Made by a program: the position numbers and the translations under genes. From Yersinia rochesterensis (lineage in GTDB: Bacteria > Pseudomonadota > Gammaproteobacteria > Enterobacterales > Enterobacteriaceae): 64,000 nucleotides of DNA. Below the pieces are notes generated by a model. That model was not told the DNA's origin and did not search any database. It was given only the letters and a program-made list of their open reading frames with translations. Positions 59,034-64,000 of the stretch are shown piece by piece. The stretch spans positions 2,728,001 through 2,792,000 of the forward strand of contig NZ_CP032482.1 in assembly GCF_003600645.1 (NCBI RefSeq). Direction: 5' to 3'. Position 1 is the stretch's first letter. Every line of letters begins with the position of its first letter.

Positions 59034-60179
59034 ATGGCAAAGTTCGATACCCTAACCGTCCATGCCGGTTATACTCCAGATAGTACCGGTGCAGTGATGC
59101 CCGCGATTTACGCGACCTCCACTTTCGCGCAACCCGCCCCCGGCGAGCATACTGGGTATGAATATTCCCGCAGTGGCAACCCTACTCGTACCGCGCTGGA
59201 AAAGGCGATCGCAGAATTGGAAGGCGGCATTCGTGGTTATGCCTTTGCCTCCGGTCTGGCCGCCTGCTCAACTGTGCTGGAACTGCTGGATCAAGGCAGC
59301 CATATCATTGCTGTGGATGATTTATACGGCGGCACCTACCGCCTGCTGGAGAAAGTACGCAGCCGCACCGCCGGTTTGCGGGTAACTTATGTCTCTCCTG
59401 CGGACACCGCCGCATTGGAACAAGCCATTCTGCCTGATACCAAAATGATCTGGGTGGAGACGCCAACTAACCCATTGTTAAAACTGGCGGATCTGGCTGC
59501 CATTGCCGCTATTGCTAAAAAACATCAACTGATTAGTGTGGCCGATAATACCTTTGCCTCTCCTTATATTCAGCGCCCGCTAGATTTAGGATTTGATATT
59601 GTGGTGCATTCAGCCACCAAATACCTTAATGGCCACTCCGATGTTGTTGCCGGTGTCGCCGCCGTAGGGAATAATCCTGAACTGGCAGAGCAATTGGGCT
59701 TTTTACACAATGCGGTTGGCGGGATTTTAGACCCTTTCAGTAGCTTCCTGACATTACGCGGTTTGCGCACTTTGGCTTTGCGCATGGCGCGACATAATGA
59801 GAGCGCACAGCGCATCGCCGAATGGCTAGAGCAACAGCCACAGGTGGAAAATGTGTATTATCCGGGGCTGAAAAGTCACCCGCAACACGCGCTGGCCGCC
59901 AAACAGATGGCCGGTTTTGGTGGCATGATTTCGGTGCGATTGAAAGGCGATGATGAGTTTGCTCGCGCCGTCATTAAGCGCTCACATTTGTTTACTCTGG
60001 CTGAAAGTCTTGGCGGCGTCGAAAGCTTAATCAGCCAACCCTATAGCATGACCCATGCATCAATCCCACTGGAAACCCGCTTAAAACACGGAATTACTCC
60101 GCAACTCTTGCGTTTATCCGTCGGGATTGAAGATACCGAAGATTTGATTGCAGACTTAGGACAAGCGCTGAATGGCTAA
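59034..60179 (+). CDS. Cystathionine gamma-lyase / trans-sulfuration PLP enzyme
   Basis: 381-aa Cys/Met-metabolism PLP enzyme (fold type I). The PLP Lys is in HSATKYLNGHSD (about residue 197). The substrate-binding Tyr-Ser-Arg in YEYSRSGNPT and the late LAESLGGVESL motif are kept. The family includes cystathionine gamma-synthase and gamma-lyase, which cannot be told apart with certainty by sequence alone. The adjacent cystathionine beta-synthase makes gamma-lyase (cystathionine to cysteine) the natural reading. It is co-directional, 25 bp after CBS, with an AAGGA site. Confidence 0.9.
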   Translation: MAKFDTLTVHAGYTPDSTGAVMPAIYATSTFAQPAPGEHTGYEYSRSGNPTRTALEKAIAELEGGIRGYAFASGLAACSTVLELLDQGSHIIAVDDLYGGTYRLLEKVRSRTAGLRVTYVSPADTAALEQAILPDTKMIWVETPTNPLLKLADLAAIAAIAKKHQLISVADNTFASPYIQRPLDLGFDIVVHSATKYLNGHSDVVAGVAAVGNNPELAEQLGFLHNAVGGILDPFSSFLTLRGLRTLALRMARHNESAQRIAEWLEQQPQVENVYYPGLKSHPQHALAAKQMAGFGGMISVRLKGDDEFARAVIKRSHLFTLAESLGGVESLISQPYSMTHASIPLETRLKHGITPQLLRLSVGIEDTEDLIADLGQALNG

Positions 60180-60195
60180 GGTTTAATAAGACAAA

Positions 60196-60225
60196 TACGG
60201 TAGGAATGGCAATATTCCTACCGTA
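60196..60225. terminator. 12-bp perfect hairpin between CGL and the TA pair
   Basis: TACGGTAGGAAT, loop GGCAAT, ATTCCTACCGTA. It lies in the convergent gap. There is no T-tract on either strand, so termination may depend on the strong stem alone or on Rho. Confidence 0.55.
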
Positions 60226-60242
60226 AGTCAACAGTACCAGCG

Positions 60243-60683
60243 CTAAGCCGTACGTTGCCACACATGGCCGCGCTCTTCAAAAATTAATCTTTCCATAGAT
60301 TGTTGTACTTCAGAATCCACCAATATGCGCAAGAAATGCCCCACATCACTGGTTTCCTCAATAGATTCCGCATAAAGCGCCCGCAAAGCGACATCTGCTG
60401 TTCTTGGCAAACTGGTTCGTCCCTTCTCCCAACGGGCAACTGTTTGTACATCCACGCCAAGTAATGTCGCGAGTGCTTTTTGAGACATATTCATTTCAAT
60501 CCGTATAAATCGGATTTCATCAGCAACTAATGGATTACAGCGATTGACCAATACTCTGCCAATAAGGCGATGCAAACCATCCACATCATCAATACTGGTA
60601 AACTGCTCACCATCAATAACGTCATAGTGATAACCATTAGCCAACCACACTGTGGTTAATCCACTTTCCGTGTAGTGATACAT
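60243..60683 (-). CDS. HTH protein, probable antitoxin of a DUF4258/HTH pair
   Basis: 146 aa. The C-terminal half holds a Cro/C1-like helix-turn-helix at residues 64-90 (MSQKALATLLGVDVQTVARWEKGR), the arrangement of MqsA-type antitoxins. The N-terminal part (MYHYTESGLTTVWLANGY) is a small beta-rich domain without the CxxC zinc site of MqsA. It begins 13 bp after the upstream DUF4258 gene, so the two form an operon with the toxin-like gene first. Autoregulation through the palindrome before the operon is inferred. Toxin-antitoxin function is not proven. Confidence 0.75.
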   Translation of the reverse strand: MYHYTESGLTTVWLANGYHYDVIDGEQFTSIDDVDGLHRLIGRVLVNRCNPLVADEIRFIRIEMNMSQKALATLLGVDVQTVARWEKGRTSLPRTADVALRALYAESIEETSDVGHFLRILVDSEVQQSMERLIFEERGHVWQRTA

Positions 60684-60696
60684 GACTTTCTCTCCC

Positions 60697-61053
60697 TTAC
60701 TTAATCATCACCGTAATAACATACACAGCGGGTATATCCTCATGCCGTTTCAGTACAGCAACGACTTCAAGCACATCCCCAGCAGCAATACCTTGCAGGT
60801 TGAACTTCCAATCGCCAGCCGCAGTTTGGTGCGGCACTTCAGTAAACCGACTGTGCTTGCTGGCAAACACATGTAAAATTTGTCTCAGTGTTACGCGCCG
60901 TTCAGACATCCTTTGTTTAGCATGTGTGCTCATACGAATGCGGCCAGTATGATTCATCGCCAAATCATTCACTATTTTACGCGCTGAAATAGAGCTAAGC
61001 GGGAATTCTCTGATAGAAATTCCCTGATAGCGCGAAGGTGTATTAGATTCCAT
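60697..61053 (-). CDS. DUF4258-domain protein, probable toxin
   Basis: 118 aa. Residues 41-116 show the DUF4258 pattern: THAKQRMSERRVT (His44, Arg48, Arg52/53), a central WKFNLQG strand and a C-terminal AVYVITVMIK strand. DUF4258 proteins are compact, basic, and often sit beside HTH genes as putative RelE/BrnT-like toxins. It has a GAGAGGGG ribosome-binding site. It is first in the two-gene unit and preceded by a 19-bp palindrome. Its activity is unknown. Confidence 0.72.
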   Translation of the reverse strand: MESNTPSRYQGISIREFPLSSISARKIVNDLAMNHTGRIRMSTHAKQRMSERRVTLRQILHVFASKHSRFTEVPHQTAAGDWKFNLQGIAAGDVLEVVAVLKRHEDIPAVYVITVMIK

Positions 61054-61074
61054 TCAATTACCCCTCTCTTCTGT

Positions 61075-61093
61075 ACCTATCATTTTGATAGGT
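61075..61093 (-). promoter_or_regulatory. 19-bp palindrome, likely operator of the TA pair
   Basis: ACCTATCA-TTT-TGATAGGT, perfect 8-bp arms, 22 bp upstream of the DUF4258 start codon. The position and symmetry are as expected for autoregulation by the HTH antitoxin. Confidence 0.6.
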
Positions 61094-61117
61094 TAAAGGG
61101 AGGGCGTCAAGAACAGA

Positions 61118-61158
61118 CAGAGAGGAGAGGAGAAGAAAAGAAAAGAAAAGAGAAGAAT
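61118..61158 (+). repeat. Purine-only tract with GAAAA repeats
   Basis: An almost unbroken A/G run that includes consecutive AAAAG units (about 61133-61150), between the MetI-like gene and the TA pair. Simple-sequence tract. Confidence 0.7.
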
Positions 61159-61186
61159 GTGGTGTTCGTCGGAAAAGAGCCGATAT

Positions 61187-61858
61187 TTAGCGCCGATGAG
61201 CTAATGACCGAACCCACCTATCACCCAGACTTTGTACGCCTTGCACTAAAATAACTAATATCACTAACGTTGCGACCATCACTTCATTATTAAATCTCTG
61301 ATAACCATAACGAATAGCCAAGTCTCCCAAACCGCCGCCGCCAATAACACCGGCCATGGATGAGAACCCCACCAGCATCACCACGGTTAATGTCACCCCG
61401 GCTAATAAAGCGGGCAAAGCTTCCGGCAATAACACTTTTTGGATTACATGCCACGCGGACCCTCCCATAGATAAAATGGCCTCAATCCGCCCTTTATCAA
61501 CTTCATCCAACGCCGTTTCGACCACTCGAGCAAAAAATGGAATGGCCCCCAAAGTGATAGGCACGATGGCTGCGGTGCTGCCTAATGTAGTGCCGATAAT
61601 CCAACGAGTAATAGGAATGAGCGCAATAAGCAATACCACAAAAGGCATTGAGCGCCCCAGATTCACAATGGCACCGACCAATGTATTCACGCGGGGAGCC
61701 GGTAGCACCCCATTAGGGCGCGAAACAAATAATAAGACCCCCAATGGCAAGCCAATCAGTACCGTGAAAAAGGTGGCCACCACCACCATATAAATGGTTT
61801 CACCGGTCGCATTGACCACCAACTCCAACAGATCCTGCCAACTCATGCCGCTTTTCAT
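61187..61858 (-). CDS. MetI-like ABC transporter permease
   Basis: 223-aa permease with five to six helices and the BPD-type EAA loop [25 protein letters not shown], closest to D-methionine permease MetI. It overlaps the upstream ATPase gene by 4 bp (ATGA). It is the last gene of an operon oxygenase - binding protein - ATPase - permease. It is probably a second MetNIQ-type system rather than the housekeeping metNIQ; the substrate is inferred to be an organosulfur compound or methionine derivative. Confidence 0.88.
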   Translation of the reverse strand: MKSGMSWQDLLELVVNATGETIYMVVVATFFTVLIGLPLGVLLFVSRPNGVLPAPRVNTLVGAIVNLGRSMPFVVLLIALIPITRWIIGTTLGSTAAIVPITLGAIPFFARVVETALDEVDKGRIEAILSMGGSAWHVIQKVLLPEALPALLAGVTLTVVMLVGFSSMAGVIGGGGLGDLAIRYGYQRFNNEVMVATLVILVILVQGVQSLGDRWVRSLAHRR

Positions 61859-62841
61859 ATCAGTTCAGCCCTCACACCACGCTCATTCAGGAATTGTAAG
61901 ACTTCCGTTAAATTCAACCCGCCGTCTGGGTGGCTGAAATCAACTTGCAAGCGCCCGACCCGCTGGCCGCCGATGGATTCGACCCCACCTCCCAGTAGGG
62001 TGACTCCGACCGCATGAAGCTGGGCTAATTCACTGAGTACCGGCGAGGCCGATAGCGTATCAAAGAATGTCAGCTCCGCCACCGGAGTCCCGGATAATGA
62101 TGCTGGGCCGCGCGCAGGCAGCAATGCCCGCCCTAAACGGGAATGAGGAGAAGACAGTAAATCCGCGATCGCGCCGGTTTCGACTACCCGCCCACGTTCC
62201 AATAAGGCGGCGGTATTACAGATAGATTTCACTACATCCAACTCATGGGTAATCAACACGATGGTTAACCCCAACTGGCGATTGATATCACTGAGCAACG
62301 CCAATATCGAGGCAGTGGTTTCTGGGTCCAATGCACTGGTGGCTTCATCCGATAATAAATAGGCCGGTTTGGCCGCCAGCGCTCGGGCGATCCCAACCCG
62401 CTGTTTTTGCCCGCCCGATAATTGCGAGGGAAAAGCCTGGGCTTTATCCGTTAATCCGACTAAATCCAGCAATTCTGCCACACGCTTTTGCCGTTGAACT
62501 TTCGGAATGCCCTTAATTTCCAGCCCAACAGCAATGTTGTCCCAGACATTACGTGAATGAAGTAAGTGGAAATTCTGGAAAATCATGCCGATATTCTGCC
62601 GTTGCAGGCGTAATTCGCGATCAGAAAGGGTGGTTAACTCGCGGCCATCCACTTGAATACGGCCCGAAGTGGGCCGTTCCAGTAAATTTAAGCAGCGGAT
62701 TAAGGTACTTTTACCCGCCCCGCTGCGGCCAATAATACCGAACACCGAGCCAGTTGGGATCTCCAGCGAGACCTCCTCCAGAGCCACCATCGGCAGCCCC
62801 CCTTGTACATAGGTTTTACTCAGGCGTTCGATGCTAATCAT
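61855..62841 (-). CDS. MetN-like ABC transporter ATP-binding protein
   Basis: 328-aa ATPase. Walker A GRSGAGKS is at about residues 38-45, signature [15 protein letters not shown], and Walker B LLSDEAT, which is the MetN form. A C-terminal NIL domain (about residues 255-328) senses substrate in methionine transporters. Start and stop overlap the flanking genes by 4 bp each, so the three transporter genes are tightly coupled. Confidence 0.9.
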   Translation of the reverse strand: MISIERLSKTYVQGGLPMVALEEVSLEIPTGSVFGIIGRSGAGKSTLIRCLNLLERPTSGRIQVDGRELTTLSDRELRLQRQNIGMIFQNFHLLHSRNVWDNIAVGLEIKGIPKVQRQKRVAELLDLVGLTDKAQAFPSQLSGGQKQRVGIARALAAKPAYLLSDEATSALDPETTASILALLSDINRQLGLTIVLITHELDVVKSICNTAALLERGRVVETGAIADLLSSPHSRLGRALLPARGPASLSGTPVAELTFFDTLSASPVLSELAQLHAVGVTLLGGGVESIGGQRVGRLQVDFSHPDGGLNLTEVLQFLNERGVRAELI

Positions 62842-63662
62842 GATTTAATGCCTGCCACTGGAATAACGGAACCGGCATATTTTTCAGTAATAAACTTCGC
62901 CACTTCCGGTGACTGTAAATCTTTCGCTAACTGTTTGATGCGCGGGTCATTTTCCAACCCGGGTGTGGTCACCAGAATATTCGCATAAGGGTTACCGGCC
63001 GCTTTCTCCAGCCCCAATGCATCTTTTGCCGGGTTTAACCCAGCTTCCAGTGCATAGTTACCATTAATCACAGCTAAATCAACATCATCCAGTGAGCGAG
63101 GGATCTGCGGTGATTCAATCTCCAGGATTTTCAGATTTTTGGGATTACTGGCGATATCCTTAGGCGTGGCCTGATGCTTAGCCGGGTCAGTAAAGCCCGG
63201 TTTTAAGGTAATCAAGCCCTGATCTTGCAATAAATAGAGCGCACGGCTGAGGTTAGTCACATTATTTGGCACCGCGACGGTGCCTTTATCCGGCACATCA
63301 GCAAAGGTTTTATGTTTATGAGAATAGACGCCCAGTGGCTCAACATGCACGGTAGCCGCTACAGCAAACTTCTGCCCTAGCGCTTGCTCTTGAGAGCGCA
63401 GATAAGGAACATGCTGGAAGTAATTAGCATCGACATCACCGTGCGCTAACAGCTCATTGGAGTTTACGCCATTGGGGATCTCAATGATTTTCAGATCCAA
63501 CGATGGGTCAAGTTTTTGCACAAATTGCAGAATTTCTGCATGCGGTACCGGATCAGCCGCGACCCGCAGTGCCTCAGCAGCTTGCGCTGATAAAGTGAAA
63601 GTGGAGGCCAGAGCGGTCAATACTGCGGCGCGAACCAAGCCAGAAATGCGTGTTTTAGTCAT
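62838..63662 (-). CDS. MetQ/NlpA-family substrate-binding protein
   Basis: 274 aa from the ATG at 63662, chosen because GGGATGG lies 5-6 bases upstream; an ATG three codons earlier is possible. The signal peptide ends SAQA before AEALRV. There is no lipobox Cys, unlike MetQ of E. coli, so this appears to be a soluble periplasmic protein. Lipoprotein-9 family motifs: [31 protein letters not shown] and [10 protein letters not shown]. It supplies substrate to the MetNI-like partners. Confidence 0.9.
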   Translation of the reverse strand: MTKTRISGLVRAAVLTALASTFTLSAQAAEALRVAADPVPHAEILQFVQKLDPSLDLKIIEIPNGVNSNELLAHGDVDANYFQHVPYLRSQEQALGQKFAVAATVHVEPLGVYSHKHKTFADVPDKGTVAVPNNVTNLSRALYLLQDQGLITLKPGFTDPAKHQATPKDIASNPKNLKILEIESPQIPRSLDDVDLAVINGNYALEAGLNPAKDALGLEKAAGNPYANILVTTPGLENDPRIKQLAKDLQSPEVAKFITEKYAGSVIPVAGIKS

Positions 63663-63698
63663 GATAACCATCCCAAAAATAAGTTTTTATAATTAATA

Positions 63699-64000
63699 TT
63701 AATAAGCTGTGCTAGCTTCTGCTGATAGTGCGACCACTTCTGGATAAAATTGCTGCGCGACATCCGGGTGAGAGCGCAAACGCCCTTTGAGATAATTCAA
63801 TCCGACATCACGGAACAGCGGATTATGCGGGTCACTCGCCGGGCCACGGGCCTCTGCCGCCAATTCTGCAGTTAACGGGTACAACGGAACGACTGCGTCT
63901 AAACGCGCGCCGAGGAAAAAGGCGATAGACAAGCGGTCAGCGCCCGCCGGTGGGGTTTCGACCCGATGCACCGTGGCACGCAAATAGCCATTACTGGCCA
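63699..64000 (-). CDS. 2-oxoglutarate/Fe(II)-type oxygenase (isopenicillin N synthase family), C-terminal part
   Basis: The minus-strand frame is open from the window edge to a stop at 63699, giving about 99 C-terminal residues. The segment NGYLRATVHRV followed by DRLSIAFFL is the end of the double-stranded beta-helix. The His of TVHRV is the distal iron ligand and the Arg of DRLS is the usual 2-oxoglutarate-binding residue. It lies 36 bp upstream of the MetQ-like gene and heads the same operon in this window. The rest of the gene is outside, so the substrate cannot be guessed beyond organosulfur compounds by context. Confidence 0.78.
   Translation of the reverse strand, partial: ASNGYLRATVHRVETPPAGADRLSIAFFLGARLDAVVPLYPLTAELAAEARGPASDPHNPLFRDVGLNYLKGRLRSHPDVAQQFYPEVVALSAEASTAY

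Overview
The window is a 64 kb piece of an enterobacterial chromosome, most likely Yersinia (Y. enterocolitica group or a close relative). Gene content and order run almost collinear with the rarA-to-dacC segment near 19-20 min in Escherichia coli. The moderate GC content argues against Serratia, and three full-length ERIC repeats plus a cold-shock/Clp/Art/Pot backbone fit Yersinia. Nearly all of it is housekeeping sequence. No prophage, CRISPR array, rRNA, tRNA or complete insertion sequence was seen.

Layout. 1-7.2 kb: rarA (partial), lolA, ftsK and lrp on the minus strand, then trxB. 7.5-12.5 kb: cydDC, aat, infA. 12.7-16.0 kb: clpA-clpS facing cspD. 16.2-20.4 kb: macAB efflux divergent from ybjX (VirK family), with a PhoP-box-like repeat between them. 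20.4-28 kb: ybjD, lysO, hcp-hcr (nitrosative stress, with an FNR-like site) and poxB. 28.2-29.1 kb: an AT-rich methyltransferase gene that interrupts the conserved order. 29.2-33.5 kb: ltaE, ybjT, ybjS, ybjP. 33.8-38.3 kb: the arginine transporter artPIQM and artJ. These are separated by a 529-bp element with imperfect 35-bp terminal inverted repeats. artJ is preceded by two ARG boxes. 38.4-45.9 kb: rlmC, ybjO, the putrescine transporter potFGHI, ybjN, ybjC; nfsA and rimK of E. coli are absent between ybjC and ybjN. 46.1-50.1 kb: grxA, ybjL, the sigma-E-dependent sRNA RybB, then two coupled PAP2 phosphatases (the second is ybjG) behind a perfect PmrA-type box. 50.4-52.0 kb: deoC with a DeoR-type operator, and deoR. 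53.0-56.0 kb: sdaC-sdaB with an ERIC between them. 56.0-57.2 kb: dacC.

57.5-64 kb leaves the E. coli-like backbone and looks like a sulfur amino-acid region. It holds a cystathionine beta-synthase / gamma-lyase pair behind a MetJ-box array and a separate ATATTCC-N5-GGAATAT palindrome. It ends in a MetNIQ-like ABC transporter operon that begins with a 2-oxoglutarate/Fe(II)-type oxygenase, partial at the window edge. A probable toxin-antitoxin pair (DUF4258 protein plus HTH protein), with its own 19-bp palindrome, sits between them.

Most gene assignments rest on recognised full-length protein similarity. Regulatory sites are motif matches read by eye. The least explained items are the artM-artJ inverted-repeat element, the TA pair with its operator, the ERIC end that supplies the rlmC stop codon, and the roughly 1-kb AT-rich, palindrome-bearing region before sdaC.
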